Assembly: GCF_001552195.1 (NCBI RefSeq)
Contig: NZ_BCQS01000039.1
Location: 1-64,000 of the forward strand
DNA from: Actinomadura latina NBRC 106108
GTDB taxonomy: Bacteria > Actinomycetota > Actinomycetes > Streptosporangiales > Streptosporangiaceae
Reading direction: 5' to 3'
Length of the DNA: 64,000 bases
Shown: one piece after another, positions 45,165-64,000 of the stretch
Layout of the letters: each line of letters opens with the position of its first letter
Position numbering within the stretch: the first letter of the stretch is position 1
Position numbers and translations under genes: made by a program
The notes under the pieces: generated by a model
Databases searched by the model: none
What the model was told of the DNA's origin: nothing
What the model saw: the letters and a program-made list of their open reading frames with translations, nothing else

Positions 45165-46456
45165 CGGGCCTCCTGAACGATGCGGGCGGAGCGTCCGGCG
45201 ATGGACCGGACGATCTCCCCGGTGCGGACGGCGGTCATGGACAGCAGCGACGAGGCGATCCCGTGGCTGTGCTCGGTCGCGCCCTGCAGGTAGACGCCCC
45301 ACGAGCGGCCGGGGCGAGTGGCGATGCGGTAGTCGCGCTCCATGGCGGGGCGCCCGTCCGGTCCGGCGAGGCAGTCGCCGCCCGCCTCGCCGAGCAGGTC
45401 GAACGGGTCGCGCTCGCGGTAGCCGGTGGCGTAGACGAGGGCGTCGGCGTCCAGGTCGGCGGCCTCGCCGGTGGGCAGGAAGCCGACCGTGACCCGCACT
45501 CCCCCGGCGCCGTCCCGGACGTCCAGCAGGCGGGAGGCGTTGAGGATGCGGAGCCGCTCCGCGCCCGCGACCTTCTCGGCGTAGGCGCGCCGGTACAGCT
45601 CGTCGATGAGGTCGAGGTCCACCACGGAGTAGTTGGTGTTGCGCGAGTACTCGAACAGCATCCGCTTCACGTCGTCGGGGGCCGCGTAGTAGTGGTCGAC
45701 GGCCGCCGGGTCGAAGATGCGGTTGGCGAACGAGCTGTCGTCGGCGGGCGAGTACCCGTACCGGGCGAAGACCGCGCAGACCTCGGTCTCCGGGAACGTG
45801 CGGTGCAGGTACTCGACGGCCTCGGCGGCGCTCTGCCCCGCGCCGACGACGACGAGCCGGCGCGGGTTCCAGCCCGCGCGCTCGTCGAGCCGGGTGAGCA
45901 GGTCCTCGGTGTGCCAGATGCGCTCGCCCGCCTGGACGCCCTCGGGCAGGGACGGTTCGAGGCCCACGCCGATGACGACGTCGCGGGCGAGGTGCGTCTC
46001 CAGCCGGTCGTCCCGGCGCACCACGACTTCGAGGGTCTCGTCGTCGCTGGGGCGGAGCGCGACGACCTCCGCCCCGTAGCGGACGCGGTCGGCGAACGCG
46101 TCCGCCGTCCATGCCAGGTAGTCGTGGAACTCCACCCGCGTCGGGAACATCGTCTTGTGGTTGACGAAGTCGACCAGCCGGCCGCGGGCGTGCAGGTAGG
46201 CGAGGAACGAGAACCGGCTGGCGGGGTTGCGCAGCGACACCAGGTCCTTGAGGAAGTGGACCTGCATGGTGGCGCCGTCGATCAGCATTCCCCGGTGCCA
46301 CCCGAACTCCGGCTGCTTCTCGAAGAACACCGCGTCCACGCCGCCGCCGTCCTGCTCGCGCAGCTCGTCGAGCGCGACGGCGAGCGCGAGGTTGGACGGC
46401 CCGAAGCCGATCCCGATGACGTCGTGGACGCGGGGCTCCATGCGCTCCTCCGGCAT
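45161..46456 (-). CDS. L-ornithine/L-lysine N-monooxygenase
   Basis: 431 residues of the SidA/PvdA/IucD class. FAD motif GIGFGPSNLALAVAL (about residues 15-30), substrate region MQVHFLKDLVSLRNPASRFSFLAYLH, NADPH motif VVVGAGQSAAEAVEYL and the C-terminal ATGY (VYATGYRERDPFDLL). It makes N5-hydroxyornithine (or N6-hydroxylysine), the hydroxamate precursor. The third NRPS adenylation domain carries a hydroxyornithine-type code, so ornithine is the likely substrate. The start at 46456 is ATGA-coupled to the binding-protein gene. Confidence 0.92.
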   Translation of the reverse strand: MPEERMEPRVHDVIGIGFGPSNLALAVALDELREQDGGGVDAVFFEKQPEFGWHRGMLIDGATMQVHFLKDLVSLRNPASRFSFLAYLHARGRLVDFVNHKTMFPTRVEFHDYLAWTADAFADRVRYGAEVVALRPSDDETLEVVVRRDDRLETHLARDVVIGVGLEPSLPEGVQAGERIWHTEDLLTRLDERAGWNPRRLVVVGAGQSAAEAVEYLHRTFPETEVCAVFARYGYSPADDSSFANRIFDPAAVDHYYAAPDDVKRMLFEYSRNTNYSVVDLDLIDELYRRAYAEKVAGAERLRILNASRLLDVRDGAGGVRVTVGFLPTGEAADLDADALVYATGYRERDPFDLLGEAGGDCLAGPDGRPAMERDYRIATRPGRSWGVYLQGATEHSHGIASSLLSMTAVRTGEIVRSIAGRSARIVQEAR

Positions 46457-47472
46457 CAGGCGGACTTCGCCTTGCCCGCGGCTTCGGCGATCTTCGGGAC
46501 GACGTTGCCGATGACGTACGGGACGGCGAGCGGGGTGGGGGTGCGCAGCGGCCAGAACGACTTCAGGTCGAGCGGCACGTACGAGCCGCGCTCGACGACG
46601 GCGAGGTCGGCGAACAGCTTGTAGCCCTCGATCTTCTTCTGCGTGGCCGGGTCGTCGTTGTAGTGGCTGAGCAGGACGTCGACGTCCAGCACGCCGACCT
46701 TCTCCATGCTCAGTTCCGCGGCGAACCCGTCACCGGGGAGCTTCGCGAGCCGCTCCGGCAGCACCATGCCGAACTGCTCCAGCAGCTTCACGCTCGTGTC
46801 GTCCTTGGACTTCATCACGCCGATGTTGCCGTTGGGGAAGACGCTGGTGAACGCGAAGCCCTTGCCCTTCAGCTGCGGGTACTTGGTCTGCACTCCGGAG
46901 ATCTGGGCATCGGCCTCGGCGACGATCCGGCGTCCGTCGGCCTCCCTGCCGACGGCCTTGGCGGTCTGGATCGCGATCTTCTGCCAGGAGTCCTCGGCCG
47001 GGCCGGTCTCGTAGGCGACCGTCGGCGCCAGCTTGGCGAGCTTGTCGTACTCCTTGTCGATGAAGAAGTCGCCGCCCGCGAGGATCAGGTCGGGGCGCAG
47101 CGCCGCGATCTCCTCCAGGTTGAACCCGGCCTCGCCGGCCTTGAGCAGCCTGGGCTTCGCACCGGTCAGCTTCGGCGCGGTCCAGGGGGCCAGCCCGTCG
47201 GGCTGGACCCCGGTCAGCTCGGCCATGCCGACCGGCGTGATGCCGAGCGCGAGGAGGGTGTCCTGGTCGACCTCGCCGAGCGCGACGATGCGCTCCGGCG
47301 CGGACTCGATCTTCGCGGTGCCGAGCTTGTGGGTGATCGTGACCGGGAACGCCCCGGCGGCCGTGCCGCCGGATGCGCCGGCGGGCTCGTCGTCGCCGCC
47401 GCACGCCGCGACCGTGCCGACGCTCAGGACGAGCGCGGCGGTCACGGCGAGGCGCCGCATCATGGTGCGCAT
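46456..47472 (-). CDS. Iron-siderophore ABC binding lipoprotein
   Basis: 338 residues, signal plus lipobox TVAAC (Cys24), then a class III binding fold: ERIVALGEVDQDTLLALGITPVGMAEL and LRPDLILAGGDFFIDKEYDKLAKLAPTV. This is typical of FepB/DesE/CchF-like ferri-siderophore receptors. No permease or ATPase gene is in the window. It is the first gene of the operon with the N-hydroxylase and MbtH; an iron box (47522-47540) lies 50 bases upstream. Confidence 0.93.
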   Translation of the reverse strand: MRTMMRRLAVTAALVLSVGTVAACGGDDEPAGASGGTAAGAFPVTITHKLGTAKIESAPERIVALGEVDQDTLLALGITPVGMAELTGVQPDGLAPWTAPKLTGAKPRLLKAGEAGFNLEEIAALRPDLILAGGDFFIDKEYDKLAKLAPTVAYETGPAEDSWQKIAIQTAKAVGREADGRRIVAEADAQISGVQTKYPQLKGKGFAFTSVFPNGNIGVMKSKDDTSVKLLEQFGMVLPERLAKLPGDGFAAELSMEKVGVLDVDVLLSHYNDDPATQKKIEGYKLFADLAVVERGSYVPLDLKSFWPLRTPTPLAVPYVIGNVVPKIAEAAGKAKSA

Positions 47473-47521
47473 AGAGGACCGGTGTCCTTCCGGGTGCTTC
47501 GGGGGTAACTGATCAAGGATC

Positions 47522-47540
47522 TTAGGTTAGCCTCACCTAA
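47522..47540. promoter_or_regulatory. Iron box (DmdR/IdeR operator)
   Basis: TTAGGTTAGCCTCACCTAA matches the actinobacterial DmdR1/IdeR/DtxR consensus TTAGGTTAGGCTCACCTAA at 18 of 19 positions. It lies between the NRPS stop and the binding-protein gene, so the 47472-44967 operon should be switched off when iron is plentiful. Confidence 0.92.
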
Positions 47541-47571
47541 CCATGCAATGGGCGCCCAGGTATGAGGCACC

Positions 47572-59622
<12,051 letters not shown>

Positions 59623-59631
59623 GATCGCGAG

Positions 59632-59650
59632 TTAGGTTAGCCTTGCCTAC
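59632..59650. promoter_or_regulatory. Iron box on the NRPS side
   Basis: TTAGGTTAGCCTTGCCTAC, a degenerate copy of the DmdR/IdeR box. It begins 10 bases upstream of the NRPS start codon, so repressor binding would directly block its transcription. Confidence 0.8.
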
Positions 59651-59660
59651 ACCGAGCGCA

Positions 59661-59679
59661 CAAGGTTAGCCTTACCTAA
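59661..59679. promoter_or_regulatory. Iron box on the salicylate synthase side
   Basis: CAAGGTTAGCCTTACCTAA, 36 bases upstream of the salicylate synthase start and 10 bases from the neighbouring box. The pair lies in the 92-base divergent region and should repress both genes in high iron. Confidence 0.85.
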
Positions 59680-59714
59680 CTTGATCTTCCGGCCGCGAAA
59701 GGGAGTTGGCTGCC

Positions 59715-61055
59715 TTGTCCATCGGTCTGCGCGCTGATGCGAATCCCACGGAGCTCGTGCTGGAATGCCCCGCGGAGCCCCTCGCCGCCATGGCCCGGCT
59801 GGCCGGATCCGGCCTGTTCGCCGACTACGTGGTCTACGAGCGGCCCGGCTCGTGGACGTTCGCGGGCGGCGTGCTCGGCGAGGTCGTCCTCGACGCGGGC
59901 ACCGTCCGGACCCGCTGGCCGGGCGGTCCGGCGTCCGCCCGCCCCTGGTCGGGGCGCCCGGCCGACGCGCTCCGCGACGCGTTCGCCGAGGCCCCGCAGC
60001 CCGCCTGGAACGCCTACGGCTGGATCGCCTTCGAGTTCGCCGCGGCCCACCCCACCGGCCGGCTCGCGCACCTGATCGTCCCGCGCACCGAGGTCCGCAT
60101 CACCGGCGGCCGCGCCCGCATCACCGGCCCGGACGCGGACCGGGTCGCCGGCCGGGTCGCCGGACTCCTCGCCGAGACCGCCCCGATCCCCGGGACCCCC
60201 TCCCCCGTCGGCGTCCGGGTGGACGGCGGCGCCTACCGCGCCAAGGTCGCCGAGGCCATCACCGAGATCCACGCGGGCCGCTACCAGAAGGTCATCGTGT
60301 CCCGCCGCGTCGACATCCCGTACCCGGTCGACGTCATCGCGACCTATATGCGCGGACGCGAGGCCAACACCCCCGCCCGCTCGTTCCTCCTCGACCTCGG
60401 CGGCTTCCAGGCCACCGGGTTCAGCCCCGAGGTCCTCGCGACGGTGGACGCGGACGGCCGCGTCATGACCCAGCCCCTCGCCGGCACGCGCGCGTTCGGG
60501 ACCGACGCCGAGACCGACGCCCGCGGCCGCCTCGAACTGGAGAACGACCCGAAGGAGATCTTCGAGCACGCCGTCTCGGTGCGCACGTCACTGGAGGAAC
60601 TGCACCGCGTCTGCGACCCGGGCACCGTCCAGGTCACCGACTTCATGACCGTGAAGGAGCGGGGCAGCGTCCAGCACCTCGGGTCGCGGGCCGTCGGCGT
60701 CCTCGCCCTGGACCGCTCGCCGTGGGATGCCCTGGACGCCCTCTTCCCCGGCGTGACCGCGTCCGGCATCCCGAAGCCGGACGCGATCGAGGCCATCACC
60801 CGCCTTGAGGACCGCCGCGGCATGTACTCCGGCGCCGTGGTGGCCGTCTCCCACGACGGCGCCCTCGACTCCGCCCTCGTCCTGCGCGCCCTGTACAGCG
60901 AGAACGGCCGCGCCTGGCTCCGCGCGGGCGCCGGCATCGTCAGCGCCTCCACCCCCGCCCGCGAGTACGAGGAGACCTGCGAGAAGCTGTCCAGCATCGC
61001 CCCCTACGTCGTCCCCTCCCCTGATCCCCCGTTCAGTCACCGGCGTCGGGTGTGA
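59715..61055 (+). CDS. mbtI: Salicylate synthase (MbtI/Irp9-like)
   Basis: 446 residues of the chorismate-utilising (TrpE/EntC) fold. Key blocks: YQKVIVSRRVDIPYPVD (general-base Lys), FSPEVLATVDADGRVMTQPLAGTRAFG, ENDPKEIFEHAVSVRTSLEEL (metal-binding Glu region) and VTDFMTVKERGSVQHLGSRAVG, which is characteristic of MbtI-type salicylate synthases. They turn chorismate to isochorismate and then salicylate plus pyruvate. I use the TTG at 59715 (GGGAG nine bases upstream); a TTG at 59706 is too close to that site. Plain isochorismate synthase is the alternative. No salicyl-AMP ligase is present in the window. Confidence 0.88.
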   Translation: MSIGLRADANPTELVLECPAEPLAAMARLAGSGLFADYVVYERPGSWTFAGGVLGEVVLDAGTVRTRWPGGPASARPWSGRPADALRDAFAEAPQPAWNAYGWIAFEFAAAHPTGRLAHLIVPRTEVRITGGRARITGPDADRVAGRVAGLLAETAPIPGTPSPVGVRVDGGAYRAKVAEAITEIHAGRYQKVIVSRRVDIPYPVDVIATYMRGREANTPARSFLLDLGGFQATGFSPEVLATVDADGRVMTQPLAGTRAFGTDAETDARGRLELENDPKEIFEHAVSVRTSLEELHRVCDPGTVQVTDFMTVKERGSVQHLGSRAVGVLALDRSPWDALDALFPGVTASGIPKPDAIEAITRLEDRRGMYSGAVVAVSHDGALDSALVLRALYSENGRAWLRAGAGIVSASTPAREYEETCEKLSSIAPYVVPSPDPPFSHRRRV

Positions 61056-64000
61056 AGTCGAACTCCCACGCCAGCTCCCACACCCACATGGCCGGACTCA
61101 GGTCGATGGTGACCAGCAGCGTGCCGTCCCGGCTCAGCGCCGCCTGGTAGAGCGAGCTGCGGTGGCCTTCCAGCGTGCGCAGGCAGAGGCCGGAGCGGAC
61201 ATCCCACACCCGAACCGTGCGGTCCGCGCCGGTGACCGCGAACGCCCCGTCGGCGCTGAGGGCGAAGGCGCTCGGGGTCCCCGGCGTCGACAGGGTCCTG
61301 ACGACCTCTCCGGTATCGGTCCCCCAGATGAGCAGCGATTCCCGGTCGGTGCTCGCCGCCAGCCGGCCGTCCGCGCCGAGGACGACGCCGATGTCCGAAA
61401 GACCGCTTCCCTGGCCGAGGAAGGAGTAGCGCAGCTCGCCGTTGCCCACGTCCCACGCGCCGACGGACCAGCTGCGGGAGACGAAGAGGGTCCGCCCGTC
61501 CGTGCTGAAGTCGAGGCGTTCATCGGACGCCCGCGACGGCAGCGTCCACACGGGACGGTCCTCCCCCAGGCGCCACAGGTGGATCTCGTTCTCGTTGGGC
61601 GGTCCGCCGAAGCGGTCCGCCTCCGGGTGCGTGCTTCCGAGCGTGGCCGCGTACCGGCCGTCGGCGCTGAGCGCCGCCGCGTGGACCTTGCCGCCGTGCG
61701 CCGGCCACGCGCGCAAGACGTCGCCCGCGGGCAGGTCCCGCAGCCGCAGGGTGCCGGTCACGTCGCCGATCAGGATCCGGTCGCCCGCCGGGTTCACCGC
61801 GAACGCGCTGATGGCGCCGAACTCGTCGGTGAACAGGCGCTTGCCGCCGGTTTCGAGGCTCAACTGCCGGATCGTGCCCGCGGACGTCAGCACCAGGACC
61901 AGCATTCCGTCCACCGCGAACCGGATGTCCCTGGCGTTGCCGCCCTCGCCGCGGTCGAAGGTGTGCAGCCGCTCGCCCGCGGCGAGATCCCAGATGTCCA
62001 CTTCGCCGGTCCACCGTCCGGCCGCCGCGATGGCTCCGTCCTCCCGCACGGCCACGGTCGGCGGCTGCGTGAACACCTGGTCCGCGTCGTAGGAGTAAAG
62101 CAGTGACGCGCTCAGCAACGTGGACCTGCGGCCGTGCTCGCCCAGCCGTGCCCACGCCGCCCGCAGCGCCGGGTGGCGGTCGAACCCGGGCATCCGCTGG
62201 GCGGACCTCAACGCCGCCGCCGCGGCCGCGAACCGCTCCCGGGCCGCCAGCTCGTCCACCCGGTCCATCAGCTCGCGGAACGCCTCGTCCGCCCGGGCCA
62301 GTTCGGGGGCCGGCCGCGGGCGCGCGTAGCACCAGGGCGCCCGGTACCCGCCGGTGGGCAGTGACCGGACCGCGACGCGTCCGTGGGGCAGGCCGAGTAC
62401 CGCGACGCGGCCGTCCGCGCTGACGGCGAGGGCGTTCGTCCAGCCGGCGCCGGGCGGCAGGTCCCGGTCGAGCGCACGCAGGCAGCTGCCGGTCGAGGCG
62501 TCCCACACCCGCACCTCGCCGCCACCGTCCGACACGGTCACAACGGTCGGTGCCGCCGTGGCGGGCGCCACGGACTCCACGTGGCGCCACGAGTGCGGCG
62601 CCTCGCTGACCACGGCGCCCGCCTGCGCGTCCCACACGACGAGCGGCCCCTGCGACCAGGCGACCACGGCGCGCCGGGCGTCGGGCGACACGGCTCCGAC
62701 GTCCATCGGGCTGGCGTGCACGGGCCTGCCGTGCAGCGTTCCTCTGGCGGGCCCGACCAGCATGCCGACGCACTCTTCGCCTGCCACGTCCCATGCACGA
62801 ACGGTGGCGTCGTGGTTCGAGGAGCCGAACGATGCCGACAGGGCCGTCCGGCCGTCCCGGCTCAGCGCCAGCGAGGTGACCGGCCCGGTGTGGCCGCGGA
62901 GGGCGGCGACGATGAGCATCCCCGCGACCTCCCACACCTGGATCATTCCGCGCGGATACCCTGCCGCGACGTAGCGGCCGTCGCCGCTCACCGCCACGGC
63001 GACGGCCCCGAGCTGCTGCAGCGGGCTCGGCAGTCGGCGGCCCCGCCGCAGATCCCACAGTTCGACGGCGCCCTCCCGGACGGCGGCCCCGAGCGCGCCG
63101 GCCCCGTCCATCGCCAGGGCGGCGACCCGCTCCCCGCTCCTGGTCAGCGTGCGCCGCCGCCGGCTCCGGCCCGGCTCCCACAGCAGTAGCCGACCCGCGC
63201 GATCACCGGACAGGACGAGGCCGCCGTCCGCGCTGACCGCGACCGCCGACACGTCCTTGTCCTTGTGACCGTCGAAGTCCGCATGGATTCGCGGCGGGCG
63301 GTGCTCCCACTCGGCCAGCGCCTCGGCGGCGTCCGCCGAGTCGGGGTCGGCGGCGACCGCCTCGCGCAGCAGTTCCCCGGCGCGCTCGTCCTCGTGCCGC
63401 TCCAGCTGGACGGCGCCGAGGAGGAGGGCGCCGTATCCGGCCCGGCCGCCGCCGCTCGCGGCGATCGCGGCCTCGATGTTCGTGACGAGTTCCTCGCCGG
63501 TCTCCTGGGCCGTCCGCCACCGATGCAGGCCGAAGTTGTAGACCGACGGCAGATGGTACGGGTCGGTGCCGAGCGCCCGCCGCCACAGCTCCTCGGCCTC
63601 CTCGGTACGGCCGAGGTCCAGGAGCGAGAGCGCGTGGTTCGACAGGCCGTCCGACAGCAGCCGCGCCGCCCTGGGCACGGGCCGCTCGTTGGGGACGCCC
63701 AGGATCTCGCGGTACAGCTCGGTAAGCGTCGCCGCCACCTCACCGAACCCGGCCGGACGCGCCGCCGGGTCCGCGGCGAAGCACTGCCGCAGCAGAGTCG
63801 CCACCGCCGGCGGGATCGGCACCCGCGCGCCGCCTTCGCGCAGGATCACCTCCAACGCCTCGCCGGCGGCCTGGCCCTGACGCGTCGGCGGCCGTCCGGC
63901 GAACATCTCCAGCACGGTCACGGCCCACGACCACACGTCCGTCGCCGCCGTCAGCCGGACTCTCCTGGTCCCGGCCGCCGCGGCGGCCTGCTCCGGGGAG
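61033..64000 (-). CDS. Ser/Thr kinase fused to TPR and WD40 repeats (partial)
   Basis: The gene runs off the window end, so its N-terminus is missing. The visible part starts at SPEQAAAAAG (the APE-like element of a protein kinase) with TDVWSWAVTVLEMFAG (helix F, DVWS) and the C-lobe end RQCFAADPAARPAGFGEVAATL. A TPR-like segment follows (LLDLGRTEEAEELWRRALGTDPYHLPSVYNFGLHRW), then many WD40 blades, such as VSAVAVSADGGLVLSGDRAGRLLLWE and FAVTGADRTVRVWDVRSGLCLRTLEGH. Such kinases occur in actinomycetes as intracellular scaffolds. It overlaps the salicylate synthase end by 23 bases and is probably unrelated to it. Confidence 0.88.
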   Translation of the reverse strand, partial: SPEQAAAAAGTRRVRLTAATDVWSWAVTVLEMFAGRPPTRQGQAAGEALEVILREGGARVPIPPAVATLLRQCFAADPAARPAGFGEVAATLTELYREILGVPNERPVPRAARLLSDGLSNHALSLLDLGRTEEAEELWRRALGTDPYHLPSVYNFGLHRWRTAQETGEELVTNIEAAIAASGGGRAGYGALLLGAVQLERHEDERAGELLREAVAADPDSADAAEALAEWEHRPPRIHADFDGHKDKDVSAVAVSADGGLVLSGDRAGRLLLWEPGRSRRRRTLTRSGERVAALAMDGAGALGAAVREGAVELWDLRRGRRLPSPLQQLGAVAVAVSGDGRYVAAGYPRGMIQVWEVAGMLIVAALRGHTGPVTSLALSRDGRTALSASFGSSNHDATVRAWDVAGEECVGMLVGPARGTLHGRPVHASPMDVGAVSPDARRAVVAWSQGPLVVWDAQAGAVVSEAPHSWRHVESVAPATAAPTVVTVSDGGGEVRVWDASTGSCLRALDRDLPPGAGWTNALAVSADGRVAVLGLPHGRVAVRSLPTGGYRAPWCYARPRPAPELARADEAFRELMDRVDELAARERFAAAAAALRSAQRMPGFDRHPALRAAWARLGEHGRRSTLLSASLLYSYDADQVFTQPPTVAVREDGAIAAAGRWTGEVDIWDLAAGERLHTFDRGEGGNARDIRFAVDGMLVLVLTSAGTIRQLSLETGGKRLFTDEFGAISAFAVNPAGDRILIGDVTGTLRLRDLPAGDVLRAWPAHGGKVHAAALSADGRYAATLGSTHPEADRFGGPPNENEIHLWRLGEDRPVWTLPSRASDERLDFSTDGRTLFVSRSWSVGAWDVGNGELRYSFLGQGSGLSDIGVVLGADGRLAASTDRESLLIWGTDTGEVVRTLSTPGTPSAFALSADGAFAVTGADRTVRVWDVRSGLCLRTLEGHRSSLYQAALSRDGTLLVTIDLSPAMWVWELAWEFDFTPDAGD

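Noticed and set aside
59715..61055. Anthranilate or plain isochorismate synthase (EntC)
   Set aside because: The DFMTVKERGSVQHLGSR block and siderophore NRPS context favour MbtI-type salicylate synthase; EntC cannot be fully excluded by eye.

Overview
The window is very GC-rich DNA with GTG and TTG starts, tightly overlapping genes, DmdR/IdeR-type iron boxes, a mycobactin-type salicylate synthase and hydroxamate siderophore genes. This suggests an actinomycete chromosome; an Actinomadura-like (Thermomonosporaceae) origin is an inference from the siderophore logic only. No rRNA, tRNA, CRISPR array or replication origin was seen.

Layout. (1) 1-820: a TnpB gene cut short after RuvC-I, with element-end-like hairpins. 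(2) 820-20207: catabolic genes: an acyl-CoA synthetase, a PaaZ-like dehydrogenase/hydratase with a LysR regulator, a minus-strand block of aldehyde dehydrogenase, FAD amine oxidase and an internally deleted Glu/Leu dehydrogenase, a one-chain branched-chain 2-oxoacid dehydrogenase E1, a branched-chain amino-acid-type ABC importer with a LivM-LivG fusion, an ornithine cyclodeaminase-like protein, a succinate-semialdehyde dehydrogenase, a lactonase and a thioesterase. (3) 20412-26122: glucose-6-phosphate isomerase, an EF-hand protein, a PfkB kinase, an AraC regulator and a broken TnpB element that seems to have truncated the gene divergent from the AraC gene. (4) 26267-31621: a hexitol PTS operon (PfkB kinase, separate IIC, IIB and IIA, zinc dehydrogenase, HPr, DeoR regulator) behind a good promoter and a leader mini-ORF coupled to the first gene. 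(5) 31709-42877: a second Liv-type importer, a TetR regulator, an acyl-CoA ligase, a MaoC hydratase, an APH-fold kinase and an MFS symporter. Five copies of one palindromic 20-mer lie in front of these units, so they look like one TetR regulon for uptake and CoA-activation of an organic acid. (6) 42999-43927: a third broken TnpB joined to the tail of a dead MFS gene. (7) 44967-61055: a siderophore locus: MbtH, amino-acid N-hydroxylase, iron-siderophore binding lipoprotein, a 4016-residue NRPS and a salicylate synthase, with three iron boxes. (8) 61033-64000: the end of a Ser/Thr kinase/TPR/WD40 protein running off the window.

How the parts fit. Salicylate synthase, ornithine N-hydroxylase and NRPS point to a salicylate-capped hydroxamate siderophore. 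Specificity codes read by hand suggest Gly, beta-alanine and N5-hydroxyornithine (N-methylated), with a last C-T pair lacking its own A domain and no thioesterase. This resembles madurastatin-type products, but the salicylate-activating enzyme and first module must lie outside the window. The NRPS gene carries a perfect 27-bp inverted repeat with a 10-nt loop inside its coding sequence, the most unusual structural feature here.
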